Source of the DNA: JBFISM01 sp041608535 | GTDB taxonomy: Bacteria; Actinomycetota; Acidimicrobiia; Spongiisociales; UBA5794 | Reading direction: 5' to 3' | DNA length: 28,516 nucleotides | NCBI GenBank assembly: GCA_041608535.1 | Contig: JBFISM010000033.1 | Coordinates: 1-28,516, forward strand | Part shown: piece after piece, positions 15,398-22,721 of the stretch | Position numbering within the stretch: the stretch's first letter is position 1 | How the letters are laid out: each line of letters starts with the position of its first letter | Notes under the pieces: model-generated | What the model was told of the DNA's origin: nothing | Database searches by the model: none | Seen by the model: the letters and a program-made list of their open reading frames with translations, nothing else | Made by a program: the position numbers and the translations under genes

Positions 15398-15417
15398 CTC
15401 ACTGAGGCTAGGTCCAC

Positions 15418-15446
15418 TTGCGCAGGCGGCACCATGCCGGTAACCT
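15418..15446 (+). promoter_or_regulatory. Promoter of the paa operon
   Basis: TTGCGC (15418-15423) and TAACCT (15441-15446) are separated by 17 bases, the optimal spacing. The predicted transcript start, near 15453, falls inside the palindrome that follows. The leader would be about 40 bases and includes GGAGGAG at 15477-15483 ahead of the paaA start. Confidence 0.6.
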
Positions 15447-15464
15447 AACGAACGATCGTTCGTT
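15447..15464. promoter_or_regulatory. Perfect 18-bp palindrome, PaaR-type TetR operator
   Basis: AACGAACGATCGTTCGTT is a perfect palindrome directly downstream of the -10 element. Its core CGAACGATCGTTCG fits the pattern CNAACGNNCGTTNG that I recall for the PaaR repressor of Thermus. A TetR regulator gene lies inside the operon it controls. Binding here would cover the transcript start and block the promoter until the inducer, probably phenylacetyl-CoA, releases the repressor. Confidence 0.82.
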
Positions 15465-15493
15465 CGTAGCCGTAGCGGAGGAGCCGAATCGAC

Positions 15494-16444
15494 GTGAACC
15501 CGATCACCGAGCCGCAAGGCCGCAGCTGGTCCTCCATGGAGGAGTTCGAAGCCTTCCTCGACAACGGTGGGCTGGTCGAGCCCCGCGACACCATGCCCGA
15601 CGCCTACCGCCACGAGGTGTTCAAGTTCATCGAGATGCATGCCAACTCCGAGCTGATGGGCGGGCTCACGGAGCGGGACTACATCCCGCGAGCGCCGGGC
15701 ATGCAGCGCAAGTTGGGCACGCTGGCGAAGACGCAGGACGAGATCGGTCACGCCCACCTGCTCTACATGGTCGCCGCCGACCTCGGCGTCAAGACCCGCA
15801 ACGAGATGCTCGACGATCTCTACGCCGGGAAGAGCAAGTTCCACAACGTGTTCCACTACCGGGTCGACACGTGGGGCGACCAAGTCGCCATCGCCTATCT
15901 CATCGACGCCGCCGCCCTGTCCACCCAGCAGGCCGTGTTCAAGAACTGCTCCTACGGTCCGTACAAACGCATCCTGAAACGCATCATCTCCGAAGAGGGC
16001 TTCCACATGCGCCAGGGCGAGGAGATGGTGATGCGGCTGGCCGAGGGCACACCCCGGCAGCACGCCATGTTCCAGGAGTCGCTCGACCGGTGGTGGTGGC
16101 CGGCGATGCACTTCTTCGGCCCGCCCTCGAAACCGAATGATCTGCTGCTGCGCTGGCACATCAAGTCGGCGTCCAACGAGGAGCTGCGCGACAAGTACGT
16201 CCAGAAGTTCGTCCCGCTGCTCCACGGCTACGGCTTCACCATTCCCGACCCGGACCTCCGGCAGGATTCCGAGACCGGCCGGTGGGTGATCGGCGAGATC
16301 GACTGGGAGCCCCTCAAAGACACCCAGCGCAATGTCGGCCCGGACAGCGCCCGGCGCATCGCCACCGCTCGGTCGGGGTGGGACGATGCGGCTTGGGTGC
16401 GCGAGGCGCTCGACACCGCAGCCGCCAAGATCGAGGCGGCATGA
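15494..16444 (+). CDS. paaA: Phenylacetyl-CoA epoxidase catalytic subunit PaaA
   Basis: This 316-residue di-iron protein is the oxygenase subunit that converts phenylacetyl-CoA to the ring-1,2-epoxide using O2. The ferritin-like fold has the ligand motifs DEIGHAH (Glu83, His86) and SEEGFHMRQGEEM (Glu167/168, His171), and further conserved stretches FKFIEMHANSELMGG and CSYGPYKRILKRI. The C-terminus (IDWEPLKDTQRN) is typical of the family. The start is GTG 15494, with GGAGGAG 10 bases upstream. It is the first gene behind the operator-controlled promoter and its stop overlaps the paaD start (ATGA). It works with PaaB and PaaC encoded downstream; length is normal. Confidence 0.97.
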   Translation: MNPITEPQGRSWSSMEEFEAFLDNGGLVEPRDTMPDAYRHEVFKFIEMHANSELMGGLTERDYIPRAPGMQRKLGTLAKTQDEIGHAHLLYMVAADLGVKTRNEMLDDLYAGKSKFHNVFHYRVDTWGDQVAIAYLIDAAALSTQQAVFKNCSYGPYKRILKRIISEEGFHMRQGEEMVMRLAEGTPRQHAMFQESLDRWWWPAMHFFGPPSKPNDLLLRWHIKSASNEELRDKYVQKFVPLLHGYGFTIPDPDLRQDSETGRWVIGEIDWEPLKDTQRNVGPDSARRIATARSGWDDAAWVREALDTAAAKIEAA

Positions 16445-16902
16445 GAACGGACACGCTGTGCGCCGAGGTGGAGGCCGCTGTGTCTGCGGTGAGCGATCCA
16501 GAGTTTCCCGGGGTCAGCATCGCCGAACTCGGCATGGTGGAGCGAGTCTCGGTGGAGGGGACGACGGCGCGGGTCGAGCTGGTCCCCACCTTCCTCGGTT
16601 GCCCGGCGCTCGACACGATCCGCAGGGACGTCGCGGCGTCGGTTGCTGCCGTTGCCGGGATCGACCGCGTCGAAGTCGAATTCGTCGATGGCCCGGTGTG
16701 GACGCCGGTGCGGGTGACCGCAGCGGGTCGGCGCAAGCTGGCGGACGGGTTCACAGTGGCGGTGCGCAGCGAGCAGAAGATCATCTGCCCGGTCTGTGGC
16801 TCGGGGAGGGTCGAGGAGCGCTCCGCCTTCGGACCCACGGCGTGCCGCGCCGTGGCGTACTGCGAAGACTGCCGCAACCCGGTTGAGGTGATGCGACAAT
16901 GA
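16441..16902 (+). CDS. paaD: PaaD, iron-sulfur maturation factor of the phenylacetyl-CoA epoxidase
   Basis: This 153-residue protein belongs to the PaaD group, which carries a SufT/MIP18-type (DUF59) domain and a C-terminal zinc ribbon. The first 85 residues include the DUF59-like segment DPEFPGVSIAELGMVE and LVPTFLGCPALDTIRRD with its conserved Cys. The ribbon has CPVCGSGRVEE and YCEDCRNP, with another Cys between (FGPTACRA). PaaD is thought to help assemble the Fe-S cluster of the PaaE reductase. The start ATG 16441 is coupled to paaA by a 4-base overlap, and its end overlaps the TetR gene in the same way. In E. coli the gene follows paaC; here it follows paaA. Confidence 0.94.
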   Translation: MRTDTLCAEVEAAVSAVSDPEFPGVSIAELGMVERVSVEGTTARVELVPTFLGCPALDTIRRDVAASVAAVAGIDRVEVEFVDGPVWTPVRVTAAGRRKLADGFTVAVRSEQKIICPVCGSGRVEERSAFGPTACRAVAYCEDCRNPVEVMRQ

Positions 16903-17495
16903 CGACGCAGCCGAGGAGCCGTGAGGATGTGGTCCGGGCCGCCGGCCGCTTGTTCGCCGAGCGAGGTTTTCACGGGACGTCGATGCGCGATCTCGGCTCC
17001 GAGCTGGGTCTGCTCGGGTCCTCGCTGTACAGCCACGTAGCCGGGAAGAGCGAGCTGCTCGTCGAGGTCGTGCGACGTGGCGCCACCCTCTTTCAATCGC
17101 TCGCCGATGAGGTGGTTTCCATGGATGCGGCGGCGGTGGAGCAGCTCCGCCGGCTCGTGCGTGGGCACATCGCCATCGTGGTCGACAACGTCGACGAGGC
17201 GCGAACGATCCTCAACGAGGCTCGATTCCTCCCTCCCGATGAGCGCACCCCGATTGTCGAGATGCGTGATCGGTACGAGCATGCGGTGCGCACGGTCATC
17301 GAGCGCGGAGTGTCCCGCGGCGAGTTCGATCGCTCGGTCGATCCTGCGCTCGCCGCCAAACACGTGCTGTCGCTGCTGAATGCGCTCGAGCGGTGGTACC
17401 GGCCAAACGGCGAACTGAGCACGGATGCCATTGCCGACGATGTCTTCCGCTTTGCTCTCGGCGGGCTCGGCGCCACGACATCGAACGAGGAGTGA
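16899..17495 (+). CDS. paaR: TetR-family repressor, probable PaaR
   Basis: This 198-residue regulator has an N-terminal helix-turn-helix (about residues 8-55) with LFAERGFHGTSMRDLGSELG and LGSSLYSHVAGKSELL, the standard TetR pattern. The C-terminal ligand domain (about 60-190) resembles PaaR/FadR-like acyl-CoA-responsive members, with VDEARTILNEARFLPPDE and a C-terminal LNALERWYRPNGELS segment. Its place inside the paa operon, coupled to paaD by ATGA, and a fitting palindrome at the operon promoter suggest that it represses its own operon and is released by phenylacetyl-CoA; the ligand is inferred from characterised PaaR proteins. Confidence 0.88.
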   Translation: MTTQPRSREDVVRAAGRLFAERGFHGTSMRDLGSELGLLGSSLYSHVAGKSELLVEVVRRGATLFQSLADEVVSMDAAAVEQLRRLVRGHIAIVVDNVDEARTILNEARFLPPDERTPIVEMRDRYEHAVRTVIERGVSRGEFDRSVDPALAAKHVLSLLNALERWYRPNGELSTDAIADDVFRFALGGLGATTSNEE

Positions 17496-17497
17496 CG

Positions 17498-17791
17498 ATG
17501 AAGGTCTACGAAGTGTTCCTCAAGAAGGCAGGCAAGACGCCGTTCGAGCACGCCGGAAGCCTGGAAGCGCCGGACGCCGAGATGGCCAAGCTGCTCTCTC
17601 GGGAGACATACACCCGCCGCGCCGAGGGCGACGAGATGTGGCTCGTTCCTCGCGATGCCATCGTCGCCGTCGGCGAGGACTGGATCGCCCCCAACGAGGA
17701 CAAGCCGCACCGCCACAACGACGGTGCCGAGCTCGCCGCACGCCGTCGCCAGCTGCGGGAAGCCGCGGCAGAGACCGGAGGCGGCGGATGA
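17498..17791 (+). CDS. paaB: Phenylacetyl-CoA epoxidase subunit PaaB
   Basis: This 97-residue protein is the small non-catalytic subunit that bridges PaaA-PaaC units in the epoxidase. It begins MKVYEVFLKKAGKTPFEHAG, the usual PaaB N-terminus, and includes AKLLSRETYTRRAEGDEMWLVPR, where Arg- and Glu-rich positions are conserved. The end (LAARRRQLREAA) is basic. The start ATG 17498 is 2 bases after the paaR stop, with GAGGAG upstream inside paaR, and the end overlaps paaC by 4 bases (ATGA). The frame is open further upstream, but only as antiparallel overlap with paaR. Confidence 0.96.
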   Translation: MKVYEVFLKKAGKTPFEHAGSLEAPDAEMAKLLSRETYTRRAEGDEMWLVPRDAIVAVGEDWIAPNEDKPHRHNDGAELAARRRQLREAAAETGGGG

Positions 17792-18531
17792 TCGAAGCGA
17801 GTTATCGCCAGCACCTGTTGGCGCTCGCCGACGATGACCTGTGCATGGGACATCGCCATTCCGAGTGGCTGGGAGTCGCCCCATTCCTCGAGGAGGATCT
17901 CGCTTTCGCTTCCATCGGGCAGGACGAGCTGGGTCACGCCCGAGCGTTGTACGAGCTGCTCGGCGACGACGTGGACCGTGTCGCCTTTGGGCGGCCGCCG
18001 GGCGAATTCCGCTCCTGCCATCTCGTCGAGCTTCCCTGCACGGCGTGGGAGGAGGCGCTGGCCCGCCACTACCTCTACGACCTGGCCGAGACGATCCGCT
18101 GGGAGGCGCTGCTCGACAGCTACGAGGCCGCGATCGCAGGCATTGCTCGCCGGGCGCTGCGGGAGGAGGCCTACCACGTCGCCCACGCCGAGCAGTTGAT
18201 GCACCGCATGCTGTCAGGCACCGAGGAGTCGCATCGCCGGGTGGCGGCAGCGTTGCGCTCGATGTACCCCACGGCACGTGCGCTTTTCGAGCCGGTGACG
18301 GACGAGTCGGAGCTGCTCGATGCCGGCAAGCTGACCCGCTCCAGCGCATACCTCGAGCAGCGCTGGATCGATCGGGTGCGCACGTCGCTCGGAGCGGTTG
18401 GTGTTTCGCTCGAGTGGGAGGTGGCTGCCGCCGGTCTCGGCGGTCGTACCGGGGTGCGCTCCGAGTACTTTTCCGAGCTGTGGGACACGATGACTGCGGT
18501 GACGGCGACCGATCCCGCAGCCTCGTGGTAG
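17788..18531 (+). CDS. paaC: Phenylacetyl-CoA epoxidase structural subunit PaaC
   Basis: This 247-residue ferritin-like protein pairs with PaaA and stabilises it; it is regarded as not catalytic in E. coli. Family landmarks are CMGHRHSEWLGVAPFLEEDL near the start, GQDELGHARALYELLG, YDLAETIRWEALLDSY, ALREEAYHVAHAEQLMHR, and ELWDTMTAV near the end. Some metal-ligand-like residues are kept, as in other PaaC proteins. The start ATG 17788 overlaps the paaB stop. The next gene, paaG, follows after 37 bases. No paaE reductase gene follows, unlike the E. coli order paaABCDE. Confidence 0.95.
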   Translation: MIEASYRQHLLALADDDLCMGHRHSEWLGVAPFLEEDLAFASIGQDELGHARALYELLGDDVDRVAFGRPPGEFRSCHLVELPCTAWEEALARHYLYDLAETIRWEALLDSYEAAIAGIARRALREEAYHVAHAEQLMHRMLSGTEESHRRVAAALRSMYPTARALFEPVTDESELLDAGKLTRSSAYLEQRWIDRVRTSLGAVGVSLEWEVAAAGLGGRTGVRSEYFSELWDTMTAVTATDPAASW

Positions 18532-18568
18532 GCAGCCAGCCAGCGCAGCGGAGAGGATCTGATCGCCC

Positions 18569-19363
18569 ATGACCGACGACACCCACCTGCTGTTCGAGGT
18601 CGGGGACGGGGTGGCCAAGATCACGCTGCACCGCCCTGACCGCCTCAACTCCTTCACCAAGACCATGCTCGAGGATTTGCTCGAGCTGCTGGAGCGCTGC
18701 CGCACCGACAGTGCAGTGCGCTGTGTGCTGCTCACGGGAGCCGGTCGCGGCTTCTGCGCCGGCCAGGACCTCGGTGACCGTGCGGTAGCTCCCGGCGATA
18801 CCGCTCCTGACCTCGGGGAGTCGCTGCAGAATCGTTACAACCCTTTGGTGCGCCAGTTGCGCAACATGCCGAAACCGGTGGTGGTGGCGGTGAATGGAGT
18901 CGCCGCTGGCGCCGGGGCCAACATCGCTCTGGCCGGTGACATCGTCGTTGCCGCCCGGTCGGCTCGCTTCATCGAATCCTTCGCCAGAATCGGGCTCATC
19001 CCCGACGCCGGCGGCTCGTACCAGTTGCCGCGCCGGGTGGGGATGGCGCGAGCGATGGGTTTGGCGATGCTGGCCGAGCCACTTCCGGCAGAGGAGGCGG
19101 AGGCCTGGGGGCTCATCTGGCAGGTCTTCGATGACGATGTGCTCGCCGACGAGGCGATGGCGCTGGCGAGGCAGCTCGCCGCCGGCCCGACGGCGGGTCT
19201 CGCCAAGATCAAGCAAGCCCTCAACAAGTCGTTGCACAACAGCCTCGACGACCAGCTCGACCTGGAACGCGATCTGCAGCGGGAAGCCGGTGCGAGCCGC
19301 GACTATGCCGAGGGAGTCGCCGCCTTCATCGAGAAGCGGGAGCCCGAGTTCACCGGTGAGTGA
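18569..19363 (+). CDS. paaG: 1,2-epoxyphenylacetyl-CoA isomerase PaaG
   Basis: This 264-residue crotonase-fold enzyme should convert the ring epoxide of phenylacetyl-CoA to the oxepin-CoA and later move double bonds in the pathway. Visible features are the CoA-site segment GAGRGFCAGQDL, the oxyanion-hole stretch VNGVAAGAGANIALAGDIV, and IGLIPDAGGSYQLPR with Asp146 at the position of the catalytic Asp of E. coli PaaG. The stretch RAMGLAMLAEPLPAEEAEAWGLIWQVFDD is broken here by very few differences from PaaG in my memory, which favours PaaG over PaaF. The start is ATG 18569, with GGAGAGG about 11 or more bases upstream. It overlaps the next gene by 8 bases. Confidence 0.9.
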   Translation: MTDDTHLLFEVGDGVAKITLHRPDRLNSFTKTMLEDLLELLERCRTDSAVRCVLLTGAGRGFCAGQDLGDRAVAPGDTAPDLGESLQNRYNPLVRQLRNMPKPVVVAVNGVAAGAGANIALAGDIVVAARSARFIESFARIGLIPDAGGSYQLPRRVGMARAMGLAMLAEPLPAEEAEAWGLIWQVFDDDVLADEAMALARQLAAGPTAGLAKIKQALNKSLHNSLDDQLDLERDLQREAGASRDYAEGVAAFIEKREPEFTGE

Positions 19364-20867
19364 GCCGCTCCCCACCACCGCCACGGTCGGCGTCGTCGGC
19401 GCCGGCACGATGGGCTCGGGCATCGCCTGGGTCGCCGCCGCGGCCGGTCACCGGGTACTGCTCCACGACGTCCGGGACGGTGCGGTGGCTGCAGCGCGCG
19501 ATGAGATCGGTTCCCGTCTCCAGCGCTCGGTCGACAAGGGACGGATGACCGCCGAGGAACGCAGCGCCATCCTCGGCAGGATCGAACATGCGCCGGCCCT
19601 CGCTGGATTCGCCGATGCGGCTCTCGTCATCGAAGCCGTCGCCGAGCTACTCGACGTGAAGCGGTTGTTGTTCGCCGAGCTGGACGGCATCGTGGGCGAC
19701 CAAGCGATTCTGGCGACGAATACGTCCTCGCTGTCCGTGACCGCCGTCGCCGGTGGGTTGCGGCTGCCGGGCCGGGTCGTCGGCATGCACTTCTTCAACC
19801 CGGCACCGGTGATGCCATTGGTGGAGATCGTGATGGGTGCGGCCAGCGATCCGGTGGTGGTGGAACGGGTGTTCGCCACCGCTGCAGCCTGGGACAAGAC
19901 GCCGGTGCGGTGCACGTCGACGCCCGGATTCATCGTCAATCGGGTGGCCCGGCCTTTTTACTCCGAGGCGTTGCGCATCTTGTCCGAGGGCACGGCAGAT
20001 GCGGCCACCATCGATGCCATCGTGACCGGTGCGGGCGGGTTCCGTATGGGCCCCTTCGCACTCATGGACCTCGTGGGGCTCGACGTGAATCTCGCCGTCA
20101 CCAGGTCGGTCTACGAGCAGACACTCGACCCTCGATTCGCCCCCAATGTGAAGCAGCAGGCACTGGTCGATGCCGGGTATCTGGGCCGGAAATCCGGCCG
20201 GGGCTGGTTTGACTACGGGGCCGATAATGCCCCACCGGCTCCATTCCCACCGGCACCCGCCCCAGAGGGGTGCGTGGTCGGCGAAGCTCCGCAGTACGAC
20301 GGTCTGGCTGCTCGGCTGGAGCACGCCGGGGTGTCGGTGGAGCGCGGAGGCTACGGCATCGCCACCGACCGGGCCTGGCTGTACCGAACCGACGGTAGGC
20401 CGGCGAGTGTGCTCAATCAGGGTCTTACCGGTCTTCCGGTGATTCTCTTCGATCTCGTCGGCGACTGGGCGACGGCGAGCTGCATCGCCATCGCGGCACC
20501 TCGGTCGATCGATGACGACGTGATCGCCCACGCTGCCGGTCTCTTCCAAGCCGCGGGGATCGATGCGTTTCGCGTCGCCGACATCCCTGGTCTCGTGCTG
20601 GCGCGCATCATCGCTCAATTGATCTCGGTCGCCGCCGATGCTGCCACCGAGCGCGTCGCCACTCCCGATGACATCGACACCGCGATGCGGCTCGGTACCA
20701 ACTACCCGGCCGGTCCGTTCGAATGGGCCGAGCGGATGACGACTGAAGGAGTCATATCGGTGCTGGGATGGCTGCACGACTGGTACGAGGAAGATCGCTA
20801 CCGCACTGCAGCGGGTCTCAAACGCAGCAGACACGAGGAACTGCCGCTGCGCGAGGTCTACGGATGA
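19356..20867 (+). CDS. paaH: 3-hydroxyacyl-CoA dehydrogenase PaaH
   Basis: This 503-residue NAD-dependent dehydrogenase should oxidise 3-hydroxyadipyl-CoA to 3-oxoadipyl-CoA. The N-terminal Rossmann domain has VGVVGAGTMGSGIAW (about residues 11-25), followed by LVIEAVAELLDVKR, ATNTSSLSVT and GMHFFNPAPVMPLVE with catalytic His145. A first dehydrogenase C-domain has TPGFIVNRVARPFYSEAL and GPFALMDLVGLDVNLAV; a second one near residues 395-490 repeats the pattern with TNYPAGPFEWAE, as in full-length PaaH and butyryl-type homologs. Residues 280-320 form a Pro/Ala-rich linker. The start GTG 19356 lies within the end of paaG (8-base overlap, coupling). Length is somewhat above the E. coli protein. 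Confidence 0.93.
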   Translation: MSEPLPTTATVGVVGAGTMGSGIAWVAAAAGHRVLLHDVRDGAVAAARDEIGSRLQRSVDKGRMTAEERSAILGRIEHAPALAGFADAALVIEAVAELLDVKRLLFAELDGIVGDQAILATNTSSLSVTAVAGGLRLPGRVVGMHFFNPAPVMPLVEIVMGAASDPVVVERVFATAAAWDKTPVRCTSTPGFIVNRVARPFYSEALRILSEGTADAATIDAIVTGAGGFRMGPFALMDLVGLDVNLAVTRSVYEQTLDPRFAPNVKQQALVDAGYLGRKSGRGWFDYGADNAPPAPFPPAPAPEGCVVGEAPQYDGLAARLEHAGVSVERGGYGIATDRAWLYRTDGRPASVLNQGLTGLPVILFDLVGDWATASCIAIAAPRSIDDDVIAHAAGLFQAAGIDAFRVADIPGLVLARIIAQLISVAADAATERVATPDDIDTAMRLGTNYPAGPFEWAERMTTEGVISVLGWLHDWYEEDRYRTAAGLKRSRHEELPLREVYG

Positions 20868-20937
20868 CTCTGCGCCACCGGACGGAGGATCATCTACGCT
20901 CGATGCAGGCCGCTGCTGACAGGAGGTAGCTCGCCGT

Positions 20938-22596
20938 ATGGCTCAGGCGTTCTACGAAGAGCACAAGTCGATACTGGACAAGGCGGTGGAGACCATCGCC
21001 GAGCGATCGTATTGGAGCCCGTACCCCGAGAGTCCACGCGCCTACGGAGATACCGCACAAGCGGAGGGCGAGGCGGCCTTCCTGGCTCGCCTGGGCAAGC
21101 CGTTCGAGCTGATGCAGCCGGTCGACGAGTACATCGAGGTCGCCGAGACCTCGCCGTACGGCACCGAACTGAACATCTCCTACCCCAAGACCGCACCTGA
21201 ACGGCTGCTTGCCGCCGCCGAGAACGCCGCACCTGAATGGGCGGGTCTGTCGCCGCGCAGCCGGGCTGCCGTGTGCATCGAGATTCTCGACCGCCTTTCG
21301 GCGAGTACATTCGAGATGGCCTATGCGGTGATGCACACCACCGGTCAGTCCTTTCTCATGGCCTTCCAAGCCGGTGGACCCCATGCCCTCGATCGCGGGC
21401 TCGAGGCCGTCGCCTACGGTTTCCACGAGATGAGCCGGATACCCAGCACCCGGCGCTGGGTGAAGCCCCAGGGCAAGCGTGACCCGATCGTGGTCGACAA
21501 GCGGTGGCGGATTCGACCCCGCGGCGTCGCCGTGACCCTCGGCGTGTCGACGTTCCCCACCTGGAATGGCTATCCCGGGATCTTCGCCAGCCTGGTGACC
21601 GGCAATCCCGTGATCGTCAAGCCCCATCCCGAGACCATCCTTCCGTTTGCCTTGTTCGTTGAGACCGCACAAGAGGTGCTCGGCGACGCCGGGCTCTCGC
21701 CTCACGTCGTCACGCTGGCGATCGACACCCCGCACGATCCCATCGCCAAGCAGCTCGTCATGGATCCTCGGGTCGGCATCGTCGACTACACGGGTGGCAG
21801 CGAGTTCGGGACGTGGTTGGAGCGGAACGTCCACCATGCGGAGGTCTATACGGAGAAGGCCGGGGTCAATTCGGTCATCATCGACTCGGCCGAGGATCTC
21901 AAGGGTGTGTTTCGCAACCTCTCGGTTTCGATGACGATGTACTCGGGTCAGATGTGCACGACGCCGCAGAATGTCTACGTGCCGAGAGACGGGATCGATG
22001 TCGGCGATGACCGGGTGTCATTCGACGAAGTGGCCGGTGGTCTCGCCAGGGCAATCGAAGGCCTGCTCGCCGACGACGACCGGGCCGCCGACATCCTGGG
22101 CGCCATCAAAGATCCAACCGGTCTGGGTCGAATCGACGCAGCGACCGAAGGTGCCACGGTTCTGCTCGAGCCTCGTCGCGTGGTCCATCCGTCCTTTCCT
22201 CAAGCCCTGGTCCGGACGCCGGCCGTCGTCGGCGTCGACGCCGCGGCCACCGAGACCTTCATGCAAGAGCTCTTCGGTCCGGTCATCGTCGTCATCGCCA
22301 CGGCCAGCACCGAGGAGAGCCTCCGGCTGGCCACCGAGTCGGCGCTCGCCAAAGGAGCCATCACCTGGCTCGTGTTCACCACATCGGAGGCGGTCATGGA
22401 CGCCGCCGAGGACGCCGCCGTCGCCGCCGGGGTCTCGGTGGCATTCAACCTCACCGGAGGGCTCTTCGTGAACCAATCGGCGGCCTTCAGTGATTTCCAC
22501 GTCACGGGCGCCAACCCGGCAGGCAACGCCTCACTCACCGACCCGGCTTTTGTGGCAAATCGTTTCCGCACAGTGGGTATCCGGACGCCGGCATGA
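20938..22596 (+). CDS. paaN: PaaN-type aldehyde dehydrogenase of phenylacetate degradation
   Basis: This 552-residue protein matches the PaaN aldehyde dehydrogenase family and has no C-terminal MaoC-type hydratase domain, unlike the two-domain PaaZ of E. coli. The dehydrogenase core shows FPTWNGYPGIFASLVTGNPV (cofactor region), DYTGGSEFGTWLE, the Glu-bearing TEKAGVNSVII in place of ELGG, and Cys340 in YSGQMCTTPQNVYVP as the nucleophile. ELFGPVIVVI is the usual late motif. It should oxidise the ring-opened semialdehyde-CoA to the acid. Without a hydratase domain, ring opening of oxepin-CoA needs a separate enzyme not seen here. The start ATG 20938 has AGGAGGT 10 bases upstream, the strongest ribosome site in the paa block; the 70-base gap after paaH shows nothing else. 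Confidence 0.9.
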   Translation: MAQAFYEEHKSILDKAVETIAERSYWSPYPESPRAYGDTAQAEGEAAFLARLGKPFELMQPVDEYIEVAETSPYGTELNISYPKTAPERLLAAAENAAPEWAGLSPRSRAAVCIEILDRLSASTFEMAYAVMHTTGQSFLMAFQAGGPHALDRGLEAVAYGFHEMSRIPSTRRWVKPQGKRDPIVVDKRWRIRPRGVAVTLGVSTFPTWNGYPGIFASLVTGNPVIVKPHPETILPFALFVETAQEVLGDAGLSPHVVTLAIDTPHDPIAKQLVMDPRVGIVDYTGGSEFGTWLERNVHHAEVYTEKAGVNSVIIDSAEDLKGVFRNLSVSMTMYSGQMCTTPQNVYVPRDGIDVGDDRVSFDEVAGGLARAIEGLLADDDRAADILGAIKDPTGLGRIDAATEGATVLLEPRRVVHPSFPQALVRTPAVVGVDAAATETFMQELFGPVIVVIATASTEESLRLATESALAKGAITWLVFTTSEAVMDAAEDAAVAAGVSVAFNLTGGLFVNQSAAFSDFHVTGANPAGNASLTDPAFVANRFRTVGIRTPA

Positions 22597-22721
22597 GCGT
22601 TCCCTGAGAGCGCCAGCGGATGGCAAACGGTTGTGGGGCAATCTAGGGTTGCCGCAGCATCGGGAGCGTGAGAGCGACAGCGGCGCGATTCTTGCGCGCC
22701 GGCTGCGAGTGAGGAGGCGTC

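Noticed and set aside
15398..16225. Upstream extension of the HEAT-repeat frame
   Set aside because: It would run antisense through most of paaA, and the added sequence has no helical repeat pattern.
17093..19423. A 776-codon open frame on the minus strand opposite paaR to paaG
   Set aside because: It is Arg/Pro/Gly/His-rich with no family motif and lies opposite five convincing genes; such frames arise from high GC at third positions.
22597..22721. Possible promoter (TAGGGT at 22644-22649) ahead of the acyl-CoA ligase
   Set aside because: The -35 position (TGGCAA) matches poorly and no other support exists, so it was mentioned but not listed as a feature.
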